Source: an uncultured Clostridia bacterium
Lineage (GTDB): Bacteria; Bacillota; Clostridia; TANB77; CAG-508
Direction of reading: 5' to 3'
Assembly (NCBI GenBank): GCA_948505485.1
Contig: CAOPQH010000003.1
Coordinates: 1 to 28,368, forward strand
Length of the DNA: 28,368 nt
Position 1 is the stretch's first letter. Each line of letters opens with the position of its first letter. Positions 1 through 7,506 of this stretch are shown here, one piece after another. The position numbers were made by a program, and so were the translations under genes. Below the pieces are notes generated by a model. It was not told the origin of the DNA, ran no database searches, and saw only the letters and a list, made by a program, of their open reading frames with translations.

Positions 1-905
1 AAAAATAATTTTATGTTATTAACATCTTTATCATATTTTTTATATGTATTTTTGTATATGTTTTCTTCTATGTGTTTTAATTCTTCGTTTTTAAATCTCT
101 TTGTCTCTTTTAAATAAATTGTTTTTGTTTCTATATTTTTATCATTTGCTATTTTTAATATCTGTTCAATTGTTTTTTTATTAGAATAATATATATCTGT
201 TTCAGGACTTTTATCTGCTATTATTCCGTCTGAGCATGAAGTTATTGTTACTTCTTCTGCCATATTTAATAAGCCTGAAATTATATCATATTCCTGCTTT
301 GTGAATCCTGCAAATTCATCTATATAAATCAAGCTATCTTTTAATATTTTTAATTTTTCAATATTATTTGCTAATATTGTTAATAAATCGTTTTCATCAA
401 TATATTTATTATCAATATATTCCTCGAAACTTTTGTAAATTAAATTTATATCTTCTAATTTTGTTTTTAAATATATGTCTTTTGTAGAATCAATTTGTTT
501 TTGCAATTGTTCATTTCTTATTCCATGTTTTTTTAATTCTGTTATTGATGTTATAGCAAGCTCTACATTTTCATCTGTTTTTCCTAAAAATTTTAGTCTT
601 TTTCTATTCTGCATTAAAATATAATACATTAGCATTGATTTACTAGATTTTGTTAAACTTGAATTATTTATTTTACCTATTTCATTTAAAATTCTATATG
701 CCATTCTGTTAAATGAAATAACCTCTGCATTAACTACAGCTTTATTCCTTGATAACTCCATTAATTTACTTTCTACTGTAAATGAAAATTGTTCTGGTAC
801 TATTATAAATATTTTTTTATCTGTATTTATTTTATTACATACTTCATTAAGACAAAATTCGCTTTTTCCTGTGCCTGATTTTCCATAAACAATTCTTAAT
901 TTCAT
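1..905 (-). CDS. addB: ATP-dependent helicase/deoxyribonuclease subunit B (AddB), N-terminal part
   Basis: The frame starts at ATG 905 behind an AGGAGA ribosome binding site and stays open to the left edge, so only about 301 N-terminal residues are visible of a protein usually near 1150. The start MKLRIVYGKSGTGKSEF holds a Walker A motif (GKSGTGKS, residues 8-15). It is followed by IIVPEQFSF and the FNRMAYRIL segment, typical of the AddB/RexB N-terminal helicase-like domain. AddB pairs with AddA to resect double-strand breaks in Firmicutes. The C-terminal nuclease and Fe-S cysteines lie outside the window. It begins 31 nt after the glycosylase stop, so the two genes are probably co-transcribed. 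Identification rests on the motif and the recognisable N-terminal pattern; addA would be expected further left. Confidence 0.88.
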   Translation of the reverse strand, partial: MKLRIVYGKSGTGKSEFCLNEVCNKINTDKKIFIIVPEQFSFTVESKLMELSRNKAVVNAEVISFNRMAYRILNEIGKINNSSLTKSSKSMLMYYILMQNRKRLKFLGKTDENVELAITSITELKKHGIRNEQLQKQIDSTKDIYLKTKLEDINLIYKSFEEYIDNKYIDENDLLTILANNIEKLKILKDSLIYIDEFAGFTKQEYDIISGLLNMAEEVTITSCSDGIIADKSPETDIYYSNKKTIEQILKIANDKNIETKTIYLKETKRFKNEELKHIEENIYKNTYKKYDKDVNNIKLF

Positions 906-936
906 AATTTCTCCTAATTTTTTTATAATATATCTT

Positions 937-1818
937 TCAACCTACATTTAATTGTTCGTTTCTTCTCCAATAAAATAAATATTGTTGTGCTAAACCTGCT
1001 AAATTTCCAAATTTTCTATGTGCTAAATCTTCTATTTCTTTTTTATTTACTTTATTCTCATCTAAGTTTTTTATATATAAATCATTCATTACTCTTCTAA
1101 CCCAAACATCTATTGGAAATACTTCTAATCTTTTTAATGTAGAAAACAATAAAATACAATCTGCAACTTTAGGTCCTACACCTGATAAACTTAATAATTG
1201 TTCTCTTATTTTTATAGTATCCTTTTCTTTTGTTATATTTTCTAAATCAACTTGTTTTTCTAAAATCATATGAGTTGTTTCATATAATCTTATATCTCTA
1301 AAACCTAATCCTAACTTTCTGTATTGTTCTACAGTTACATCTTTTAATTGTTCTGCTGTTGGAAATGTATAATAACTTTCTCCATTCCACTTTATTTCAT
1401 TCCCGTAATTTTTAGATAGTCTTTCAATTATTCCTTTTATTCTTGGAATATTATTATTAGCAGATATTATAAACGAAATTATCATTTCCCATAGATCTTG
1501 ATTTAAAATTCTTATTCCCTCACCATATTTTATACTTTCTTTTAAATTCTCGTCTAATCTTGATAAAGTATCCTTTATTTTCTTATAATCTCTATCTAAA
1601 TCAAAATAATATGTTATTATTTCTTTTATATCTTTATCTAATATTCCCTTAAATGTTATTTTATTATTTTCCTTTTTTAGTTTTAAAACACCATTTTTAA
1701 TAACTCCTACATAAGTATTATCTTGCATTTTGTTCCATCTAAAACATTGTCCACATTCAAATATATGCTCCAATTCAAACGAATCACAATTTTCTAATAT
1801 ATATTCTTGTTCTTTCAT
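937..1818 (-). CDS. 8-oxoguanine DNA glycosylase/AP lyase, OGG1 type
   Basis: A 293-residue HhH-GPD base-excision repair enzyme. The N-terminal OGG_N-like region carries FECGQCFRW (residues 20-28). QDLWEMIISFIISANNNIPRI (107-127) matches the OGG1 segment with the Asn triplet that contacts the lesion site. The helix-hairpin-helix LSGVGPKVADCI (211-222) supplies the Schiff-base lysine K217, and PIDVWVRR holds the catalytic D237. All key residues are intact. Family members such as the Clostridium acetobutylicum OGG excise 8-oxoguanine and nick the AP site. I chose ATG 1818 over the in-frame ATG 1833 because a GGAAGGTGG sequence lies just before 1818 and would be inside the gene with the longer start. 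A promoter sits upstream at 1842-1870, and addB follows. Confidence 0.9.
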   Translation of the reverse strand: MKEQEYILENCDSFELEHIFECGQCFRWNKMQDNTYVGVIKNGVLKLKKENNKITFKGILDKDIKEIITYYFDLDRDYKKIKDTLSRLDENLKESIKYGEGIRILNQDLWEMIISFIISANNNIPRIKGIIERLSKNYGNEIKWNGESYYTFPTAEQLKDVTVEQYRKLGLGFRDIRLYETTHMILEKQVDLENITKEKDTIKIREQLLSLSGVGPKVADCILLFSTLKRLEVFPIDVWVRRVMNDLYIKNLDENKVNKKEIEDLAHRKFGNLAGLAQQYLFYWRRNEQLNVG

Positions 1819-1841
1819 TTGCCCACCTTCCATTCATAAAT

Positions 1842-1870
1842 ATTTTATCATATGATATATGCATTTTCAA
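1842..1870 (-). promoter_or_regulatory. Sigma-A type promoter of the ogg1-like gene
   Basis: On the minus strand the -35 is TTGAAA (1865-1870) and the -10 is TAAAAT (1842-1847), separated by exactly 17 bp. It lies about 25 bases before the chosen start at 1818. The transcription start is expected near 1835, giving a short leader with the ribosome binding site. Confidence 0.6.
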
Positions 1871-1872
1871 TA

Positions 1873-1901
1873 TTGATTATTATGTAAATGTGTGGTATAA
1901 T
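1873..1901 (+). promoter_or_regulatory. Promoter of the lone plus-strand gene at 1967
   Basis: The -35 is TTGATT (1873-1878), the spacer is 17 bp, and the -10 is a perfect TATAAT (1896-1901) preceded by TGG, an extended -10. A second TATAAT at 1916-1921 has no good -35. The ribosome binding site AAGGAGGG follows near 1953-1960. Confidence 0.65.
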
Positions 1902-1966
1902 TCCTATCGTTCACTTATAATAGTGGCAAGTAGTATTCCTAAAATTTAATTAAAAGGAGGGAAAAC

Positions 1967-2905
1967 ATGGAAACTTTTTCATATCAGGAAAAAAGCATTG
2001 ATTTTCCAGATGAAGTTAGAAAGTGGTTTACTGAATTTATTGATTTTTATTCAGTACCATCTTTGAGATTTTTCGACACACTGGAAAAATTAGGATTTAC
2101 TTTTCCTGTAACATTCGACGAATGTTCTGAGGTTGACAATTGTTTGTTAGCCAAATGTAATTCGGCTGATGGGAAACTTAGCCATTATATTAAATTTGGC
2201 AAAGAACTTCCCTATAATAAACCCATGTTGACTTTCGTAGATGTTGACTCAAATGAAGAATCATCTTACGAATTCGGAACAGGACGTCCTTTACGGTACA
2301 AGATAAAGTTACCTGAATTCAGAAAAAACATCGAATTTAGGTATACCTATTCATCAGCCAATGATAAAGGAGACAAGCTCTTAATTAAAATTAACTTCGT
2401 TAATTGCGAATTTATAGCAGCTTTGTCTTGCGTTCATACCAATGAAAATTACAATCCAATTCCTGACATATTGTGTGATAAACACAAAATGCCCCCACGA
2501 ATTGGAAGTCATGTAGAAATTTTTGAATATCTGCTTTACTTGGATAGTTCCTTTTCCATCGAGAAAATTTATGAAACCTTGAAAAGGTACTATTCATGTA
2601 ATGATATGCTGTTAGATTTCTACTGTCGCCCGCGTGAGAATCACAAGGAAAAATTCTCGATTTACAAATTGGATGTAATGTATGGAGATGTTCGTGAATA
2701 TGCAGAGCATTCTACAAAGAATGATGGAACTTTCCACATTCTTGAAGATGGAAGTTGGTTCTTTAATGCTTTGAACTATTCAGTTCATTTTTCACCTCTC
2801 TTAAAAAGTGGCTACAAAATAAGTGGTAGCTTATCAGAGAGGGAGATGAAAATGTTGCCACGGATAATTAAGCACGGGAAAAAGCTTCAACTTCCTAAGC
2901 TTTGA
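1967..2905 (+). CDS. Unrecognised protein, 312 residues, atypical codon use
   Basis: I do not recognise a family. The frame has a strong AAGGAGGG ribosome binding site 6 nt before the ATG, its own extended -10 promoter and a strong terminator, so it is a complete single-gene unit. The product looks soluble: no signal peptide and no membrane segment. It is rich in aromatic residues (FIDFYSVPSLRFFDTL at about 25-40) and ends in a basic stretch (KHGKKLQLPKL). Codon use is noticeably less AT-biased than its neighbours, with CGT, CGC, TCG and GAC codons that are rare elsewhere in the window. It sits on the opposite strand from both flanking gene clusters, between the repair genes and yitT. Horizontal acquisition is an inference from composition and placement. 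Confidence 0.8.
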   Translation: METFSYQEKSIDFPDEVRKWFTEFIDFYSVPSLRFFDTLEKLGFTFPVTFDECSEVDNCLLAKCNSADGKLSHYIKFGKELPYNKPMLTFVDVDSNEESSYEFGTGRPLRYKIKLPEFRKNIEFRYTYSSANDKGDKLLIKINFVNCEFIAALSCVHTNENYNPIPDILCDKHKMPPRIGSHVEIFEYLLYLDSSFSIEKIYETLKRYYSCNDMLLDFYCRPRENHKEKFSIYKLDVMYGDVREYAEHSTKNDGTFHILEDGSWFFNALNYSVHFSPLLKSGYKISGSLSEREMKMLPRIIKHGKKLQLPKL

Positions 2906-2912
2906 TAGGAAT

Positions 2913-2952
2913 AAGAATAGGGCTAAGAGCAATCTTAGTCCTATTCTTTTTT
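2913..2952. terminator. Bidirectional hairpin terminator between convergent genes
   Basis: A 16-bp stem (2913-2928 with 2933-2948) with a single G:U pair closes on the GNRA-type loop GCAA and runs into six T residues on the plus strand. It overlaps the last codons and the TAG stop of the yitT-like gene on the other strand. It therefore terminates the plus-strand gene well and may also act, more weakly, for the minus strand. Confidence 0.85.
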
Positions 2953-3798
2953 AAATCCTTCTCCTAATACTTCTCTTGCATTAGAAATAATAATAAAGCA
3001 ATGTGAGTCTATATTCCTTGCTACCTGTCTTATTTTCGAAACATCTCTTCTAGGAGCTGCACACATTAAAATTAACTTATCTTCTTCTTCGTACATTCCT
3101 TTACCATATAACCCTGTTACTCCTCTTTTTATATCTTTTCCTATAGTTTGAGCTATTTCTTTATTTTTAGATGATATAATAAATATCATTTTTGTAAAAT
3201 CTATACCTTCAAAAATAAAATCTATCATCTTTCCCATTATATATATAGTTATAGCAGAATATAACCCTATGTCTATTCTTTGAAAAAATATAACGTTTAA
3301 TGTAATTATTACAATATCTATTAAAACAATCACATTTCCTGCTCTAACATTCGAATTATATTTTTTTACTATATTTGATATCATATCTGATCCACCTGTA
3401 GAGCTATTTACCTTTAACACTATTGCTGTACCTATTCCTAGTATAACTCCACCATAAACACATGCTAAAAATCTGTCGTTTGTTAATGGTGTCAATTTAT
3501 CCAGAAAATCAATAAAAAAAGATAGCGTTACTGTTCCTATCAAGGATTTAATAAAATATTCTTTTCCTATTTTATATATTGACAAAATAAAAATGGGAAT
3601 GTTTAAAGCTAATATAGTAATACCCATTGGCCATTTCAATAAATAATATGTTATAGTTGCAATACCAGCAATTCCACCAGATGATAATTGATTTGGTAAT
3701 AAAAATAATGCAACTCCAATTGCCATAATTAAAGAGCCTAATATAGTACCAATAGCATCTATTATCATCTTCCTTATTGTTTTTTTGTTAATTTTCAT
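2941..3798 (-). CDS. YitT family membrane protein (DUF161/DUF2179)
   Basis: A 285-residue membrane protein. The N-terminal half has five or six hydrophobic helices, beginning MIIDAIGTILGSLIMAIGVA and including the family-typical LPNQLSSGGIAGIA and NSSTGGSDMIS segments. The C-terminal third (about 200-285) is a soluble DUF2179 domain with FIISSKNKEIAQTI, RGVTGLYGKGMY and a late FIIISNAREVLGEGF. Order and length match YitT/YvjA/YqfU proteins, whose transport substrate is not established. The start ATG 3798 and its AGGTGA ribosome binding site lie inside a perfect inverted repeat (3797-3842), an unusual arrangement that suggests control of its expression. The next in-frame Met (residue 11) has an AAGGAAG too close to serve as a good site, so the first Met is preferred. 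It is the last gene after rnc and the radical-SAM-like gene, 76 nt downstream. Confidence 0.85.
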   Translation of the reverse strand: MKINKKTIRKMIIDAIGTILGSLIMAIGVALFLLPNQLSSGGIAGIATITYYLLKWPMGITILALNIPIFILSIYKIGKEYFIKSLIGTVTLSFFIDFLDKLTPLTNDRFLACVYGGVILGIGTAIVLKVNSSTGGSDMISNIVKKYNSNVRAGNVIVLIDIVIITLNVIFFQRIDIGLYSAITIYIMGKMIDFIFEGIDFTKMIFIISSKNKEIAQTIGKDIKRGVTGLYGKGMYEEEDKLILMCAAPRRDVSKIRQVARNIDSHCFIIISNAREVLGEGFKKE

Positions 3799-3842
3799 AA
3801 AATCACCTATATTACAATTATTTGTAATATAGGTGATTTTAT
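3797..3842 (-). promoter_or_regulatory. Perfect 21-bp inverted repeat over the yitT start and ribosome binding site
   Basis: Arms 3797-3817 and 3822-3842 are perfectly complementary with a 4-nt loop (3818-3821). On the minus strand the 3' arm holds the AGGTGA ribosome binding site and reaches into the ATG of the yitT-like gene, so the RNA hairpin would hide the translation start. No T run follows the stem on the minus strand, which argues against a plain terminator of the upstream gene. A dimeric repressor operator is the main alternative. Confidence 0.6.
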
Positions 3843-3874
3843 ACTGTTTTATTAATTTTTTCTATTTAAATATA

Positions 3875-4930
3875 TTATTCTAAAAAGTCTGTATATGTTT
3901 TTGTAATTACAATTTGAGATTTTCCTTGTTTTAAATTTTCGTCACTTTTTACAATCAAATCTACATCATATAAGAGTTTTAATTTTTCTATATTCTCCTT
4001 TTTATAGCCTATAACATTATCGCTATCTACTGAATTTACTGTAACTTCTACTTCTTTTACTTTAACATTTAATTTTTTTATTTTATAAACTATTGCGTCA
4101 TACCACATAGCTGATTCTACTAGTTGCTCAAAAGCTGGATGATATGGTCCTGCAATGATTTTGGATGCATCATCTTTTAAATCTAAAATTGCATCTTCAT
4201 TTTGCAATCCGCTTCTTATAACATCTATTTTCTTTAATTTAAACATTTGAATAAGTTCTTTTATTATTTCAACTGCTTGTGTAACTGTTAATGGTTGATA
4301 TATTTTTTCATTGTATTCTTTTTCTAATTCAGTACCTTTTATTACTAAAATAGTTTCTATTCTAACAATCTTTGGTTTTAATTTTATTAATGCTTTTGCT
4401 GTATTTATTTCATCTATTCTTGTACTTTCTGGTAAACCTATTATCATTTGATGTGCTAATTTAAATCCATATAATCTTATCAACTTTGATGCTTTTTTTA
4501 CTTGTTTGAAATTATATTGTCTGTTACTCTTTTTTAAAATATAATCATTTGCTGACTGTATTTCTAATTCTATTGTTTGAACTTTATATTTTTTAAGTAA
4601 TTTTAATACATCTTTATTAATGTAGTTAGGTGTTGTTGATATTTTTATGCTATCTATTTTCTTTTCTTCGACATATTTATATATTACTTCTAAAAAATCT
4701 TTTTGAGTTTCTATATCAAGTGCTGTAAAGTTTCCTCCTATAAACGATACTTCTATACATATATCTTTTTCATCTTTTACAATATTTAATTGTTCTTCTA
4801 TTATTTTTTGTAAATCTTCTTTTGTAATCATTTCTTTTTTACTATTATCTAAATTCTGTGTATCTATTGTGTATTTACCTTCATCTCCTGTATATGGTAT
4901 AAATATTGGAATAATATATTGTTTCTTCAT
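3875..4930 (-). CDS. Elp3-like radical SAM family protein lacking the Fe-S cysteines
   Basis: A 351-residue protein of the clostridial Elp3-like family usually found next to rnc. Family landmarks are present: IPIFIPYTG near the N-terminus, VSFIGGNFTALD (61-72), ISTTPNYI (97-104), IELEIQSANDYIL (120-132), HQMIIGLPEST, ILVIKGTELEKEY, VIRSGLQNED and AGPYHPAFEQLVES. The cluster motif should be GCPHxCxFCNQ directly after IPxFxPxxG. Here that stretch reads GDEGKYTIDTQ, so the three cysteines are replaced by Asp16, Tyr20 and Asp23. The Arg of the usual STRPD motif is also Thr. The frame is intact. The enzyme probably cannot bind a [4Fe-4S] cluster, and its present role is unknown. There is no acetyltransferase domain. 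It starts 28 nt after the rnc stop with an AGGTGGT-like ribosome binding site, consistent with an operon. Confidence 0.82.
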   Translation of the reverse strand: MKKQYIIPIFIPYTGDEGKYTIDTQNLDNSKKEMITKEDLQKIIEEQLNIVKDEKDICIEVSFIGGNFTALDIETQKDFLEVIYKYVEEKKIDSIKISTTPNYINKDVLKLLKKYKVQTIELEIQSANDYILKKSNRQYNFKQVKKASKLIRLYGFKLAHQMIIGLPESTRIDEINTAKALIKLKPKIVRIETILVIKGTELEKEYNEKIYQPLTVTQAVEIIKELIQMFKLKKIDVIRSGLQNEDAILDLKDDASKIIAGPYHPAFEQLVESAMWYDAIVYKIKKLNVKVKEVEVTVNSVDSDNVIGYKKENIEKLKLLYDVDLIVKSDENLKQGKSQIVITKTYTDFLE

Positions 4931-4958
4931 ATAACCACCTCTTTTAAATATTTTTATA

Positions 4959-5624
4959 TTATAAATTTTCTAATGCTTTTTGAGCAGCTTGCATTTCAGC
5001 TTGTTTCTTACTTTTTCCTTTTCCTGTTGCTAAAACTTTATTATTATATCTTACTTCTGACTCAAATAATTTATCATGGTCAGGACCACTTTCTCCTATA
5101 ATAATATATTCAATTTTAACTTCTCCTTTTTCTTGTAACTTTTCTTGTAAAACGGTTTTATAATCTTTTAAACCTACATTTTTACTTGCTATTTCTATTT
5201 CATCTTTTAGATTTGAAATAATAAATTTACTAGCTACTTCTAATCCTCCATCTAAATACATAGCAGCAATGACTGCTTCTACACTGTCTGCTAAAATTGC
5301 TGGTCTTTCTTTTCCTTTATTTAGTCTTTCAGATTTTCCAAGATATAAGAAATCACTAAAATTATGCAATTTTGCTACTTTATATAAACTATTTTCACAT
5401 ACTACTGTTGCTCTAACTTTAGTCATTTCTCCTTCTTTTAAATTTATATAATTCTTATATAAATATTCACTTGATACAAATTCTAATATACTATCTCCTA
5501 AAAATTCTAACTTTTCATTACTTTCTATATTATGTTCATAAGCATAAGATGTATGTGTTAGCGCTTGTTTTAATAAAGATTTATTTTTAAATTCGTATCC
5601 TAGTTCTAATTCTAATTTTTTCAC
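4959..5624 (-). CDS. rnc: Ribonuclease III
   Basis: A 221-residue RNase III. The signature NEKLEFLGDSILEF (about 36-49) contains the catalytic Glu and Asp, and ERPAILADSVEAVIAAMYLDGG supplies the second acidic pair. A double-stranded RNA-binding domain fills the last 70 residues (DYKTVLQEKLQEKGEVKIEY, then GKGKSKKQAEMQAAQKAL). It cleaves double-stranded RNA in rRNA maturation and mRNA turnover. The start is a GTG: two adjacent GTG codons (5627 and 5624) follow the AGGAGG at 5632-5637, and 5624 has the better 7-nt spacing. An out-of-frame ATG there is closed at once by TGA. A TATAAT on the minus strand at 5649-5654 may be the -10, but no good -35 is seen. The Elp3-like gene follows. Confidence 0.95.
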   Translation of the reverse strand: MKKLELELGYEFKNKSLLKQALTHTSYAYEHNIESNEKLEFLGDSILEFVSSEYLYKNYINLKEGEMTKVRATVVCENSLYKVAKLHNFSDFLYLGKSERLNKGKERPAILADSVEAVIAAMYLDGGLEVASKFIISNLKDEIEIASKNVGLKDYKTVLQEKLQEKGEVKIEYIIIGESGPDHDKLFESEVRYNNKVLATGKGKSKKQAEMQAAQKALENL

Positions 5625-5682
5625 CACATTTCCTCCTTATATATTAGTATTATACACTATATTATTTTTTTTGAAAAGATTA

Positions 5683-5711
5683 TTGAAAAATTTTCCAAAA
5701 TATGATATAAT
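5683..5711 (+). promoter_or_regulatory. Promoter of the gene at 5758
   Basis: TTGAAA (5683-5688), a 17-bp spacer and TATAAT (5706-5711) preceded by TGA (extended -10). Transcription would begin about 40 nt before the ATG at 5758. Confidence 0.65.
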
Positions 5712-5757
5712 ATTATTGTTATATTTTATTTTAAATAAAAAAATAAGGAGAATTATT

Positions 5758-6675
5758 ATGGAAAATTTAAATAATTATGAAATACCAAATCAAAATGATA
5801 TATTTAAAAATAGTAAAGTTGAGAATATTACAGTTGAAACACAAAAGTCTGAAGCAAGAAGTTATACTAGTATATTAAAAAAAACATTGACTCAATCTGA
5901 AATTGCAAATAGATGTGATAAGTTATTAGGTAATCCTTCCCCAATTACAGTATTTAAAAAATCCCGTAATGGAGAAGTTTATTGTGAATTAGAGGATGGT
6001 ACTTATTATACAATTCCTGTCGATTGTACTTTACAATTATATTTTGATAAAATTTCTATGCATCCAGAAGTTGATGTAGATTTTGGAAAAGTTAAAAATA
6101 CTGTTGAAGTTTTACCTTATCAAAATAGAATTGTATATAGACAAGCTATGACAGGTAAAGTACTTAAATCTATTGACATAGAGTCTAATATGCAACTTCC
6201 TAATCAAGAAAACATCGATCCTAAATTAAATCCTGCAATATTAGCACTTCTAAATGATGATGAAAAAGCCCAAAATGATTATATTGATGGTTGCAATAAT
6301 TTAAATATTGTTTACAATTTTGAAGCTAAAACAGGTAGTTTATCAAAAAATCGTTCTAACAAGCATATTGCTAAAGAAATGAATAAATACTATATGTCTG
6401 AACAAAAATATGCAAGAGAGTTAGATTTAGACCACGAAATGTCTTCTAAACTAGGATATGTAGGTATTATCGATGAAATACACTCAAAAGCCACAAAAAA
6501 GGGTTCTTCTATATTAAATAATAAGAAAACAAACAATTCATTTGAAACAAATAGAAAAAATTTCGTAAATGGTCTACAAAATGGAGTAACACCTCCAAAT
6601 GCTTATAATTCTAATTATGATAACTCTACTGTTTCAAAAAATAGATATTCTCAAGGATTATATATTGACATGTAA
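5758..6675 (+). CDS. Unrecognised protein, 305 residues
   Basis: I do not recognise a family. The start ATG 5758 has AAGGAG 7 nt upstream and follows a clear promoter, so a longer reading frame reaching back to 5671 is not credible because it would start upstream of the promoter. The product is soluble, without signal peptide or membrane helices. Visible pieces are a central compact segment with VYCELEDGTYYTIPVDC at about 80-96 and a region that looks beta-rich (PEVDVDFGKVKNTVEVLPY). Then comes a charged helical part (NKHIAKEMNKYYMSEQKYARELDLDHEM), and a disordered Asn/Ser-rich tail ends in YSQGLYIDM. Composition and codon use match the neighbouring genome, unlike the gene at 1967. It is divergent from rnc and convergent with the rluB-type gene. 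Confidence 0.85.
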   Translation: MENLNNYEIPNQNDIFKNSKVENITVETQKSEARSYTSILKKTLTQSEIANRCDKLLGNPSPITVFKKSRNGEVYCELEDGTYYTIPVDCTLQLYFDKISMHPEVDVDFGKVKNTVEVLPYQNRIVYRQAMTGKVLKSIDIESNMQLPNQENIDPKLNPAILALLNDDEKAQNDYIDGCNNLNIVYNFEAKTGSLSKNRSNKHIAKEMNKYYMSEQKYARELDLDHEMSSKLGYVGIIDEIHSKATKKGSSILNNKKTNNSFETNRKNFVNGLQNGVTPPNAYNSNYDNSTVSKNRYSQGLYIDM

Positions 6676-6700
6676 ATTAAAACAAAAATGTTTTGTTATA

Positions 6701-6746
6701 AAAGAATTAAGATTTTTAAATAATAAAATCTTAATTCTTTATTTTT
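6701..6746. terminator. Bidirectional terminator between the 5758 gene and the rluB-type gene
   Basis: A perfect 16-bp stem (6701-6716 with 6725-6740) with an 8-nt loop is followed by ATTTTTG on the plus strand, and the minus strand reads into a T-rich stretch as well. A weaker 7-bp hairpin (6681-6697) lies just upstream. It separates two convergent genes. Confidence 0.8.
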
Positions 6747-6768
6747 GTAATTATTTTTTTATATAAAA

Positions 6769-7497
6769 TTAAATATCTTTTTTAAAACTCTTTATTTCAT
6801 CTTTAGTTAAATATCTCCATTTTCCTAGTTCTAAATCCTTTACATCTATTTTACCTATTTTACTTCTATGTAGTGCTAAAACTTTTTTTCCTATTGCTTC
6901 ACACATTTTTCTTACTTGTCTATTTTTTCCTTCATGAATTACAACTTGTATTCTTGATATATTCTTTTCTTTGTCTATCTTTAATATTTTAGCTTCACAT
7001 TTTCTTGTTATATAATTTCCAATATCTACACCTGATTTTAATTTATCTATATCATTTTTTGTTACAATCCCTTTTAATGTAACATTATACGTTTTTTCTA
7101 TTTCATGTTTAGGATGTGTTACTTTATATACAAATTCTCCATCATTTGTTAAGATTATTGCTCCTGATGTATACATATCTAACCTACCTACTGGAACAAT
7201 TCTCTCTTTTACTTTTACTAAATCTAAAATAGAATCTCTATTAAATTGATCTTTAACTGTTGTTACATATCCTATTGGTTTGTTTAACAAAATATATATT
7301 TTTGAGCCTTCGTTTTCCACATTTTTTCCATTACATGTTACTATATCTTTTTTAGGATTTATTTTTGTACCTAACTCTGTAACTGTCTGATTATTAACTT
7401 CAACTTTACCTTGTGAAATTAATTCTTCGCATTTTCTTCTAGATGCTATTCCACATTCAGCCATATATTTTTGAAGTCTTACTTGTTTTTCCTCCAT
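6769..7497 (-). CDS. rRNA pseudouridine synthase, RsuA/RluB family
   Basis: A 242-residue enzyme with an N-terminal S4 RNA-binding domain (VRLQKYMAECGIASRRKCEELI, about 6-27) and a pseudouridine synthase domain. LLNKPIGYVTT (70-80) and GRLDMYTSGAIILTNDG (104-120) carry the catalytic D107, and EGKNRQVRKMCEAIG is the conserved late motif. The family modifies uridines of 23S or 16S rRNA; RluB-type is most likely in Firmicutes. I prefer ATG 7497 to the in-frame GTG 7506 because the AGGTGA ribosome binding site, which overlaps the stop codon of the preceding rluD-type gene, sits 5 nt before 7497. It is the last gene of the GT-C/lspA/rluD operon. Confidence 0.88.
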   Translation of the reverse strand: MEEKQVRLQKYMAECGIASRRKCEELISQGKVEVNNQTVTELGTKINPKKDIVTCNGKNVENEGSKIYILLNKPIGYVTTVKDQFNRDSILDLVKVKERIVPVGRLDMYTSGAIILTNDGEFVYKVTHPKHEIEKTYNVTLKGIVTKNDIDKLKSGVDIGNYITRKCEAKILKIDKEKNISRIQVVIHEGKNRQVRKMCEAIGKKVLALHRSKIGKIDVKDLELGKWRYLTKDEIKSFKKDI

Positions 7498-7506
7498 TTT
7501 TATCAC

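Noticed and set aside
3797..3842. Hairpin read as a plain terminator of the Elp3-like gene
   Set aside because: No T run follows the stem on the minus strand, and the stem contains the next gene's ribosome binding site.
5622..5629. ATG at 5629 as the rnc start
   Set aside because: It is out of frame and followed by TGG TGA; the adjacent GTG codons are in frame with RNase III.
5671..5757. Longer start for the gene at 5758
   Set aside because: It would place the start upstream of the promoter and the good AAGGAG site; ATG 5758 fits both.
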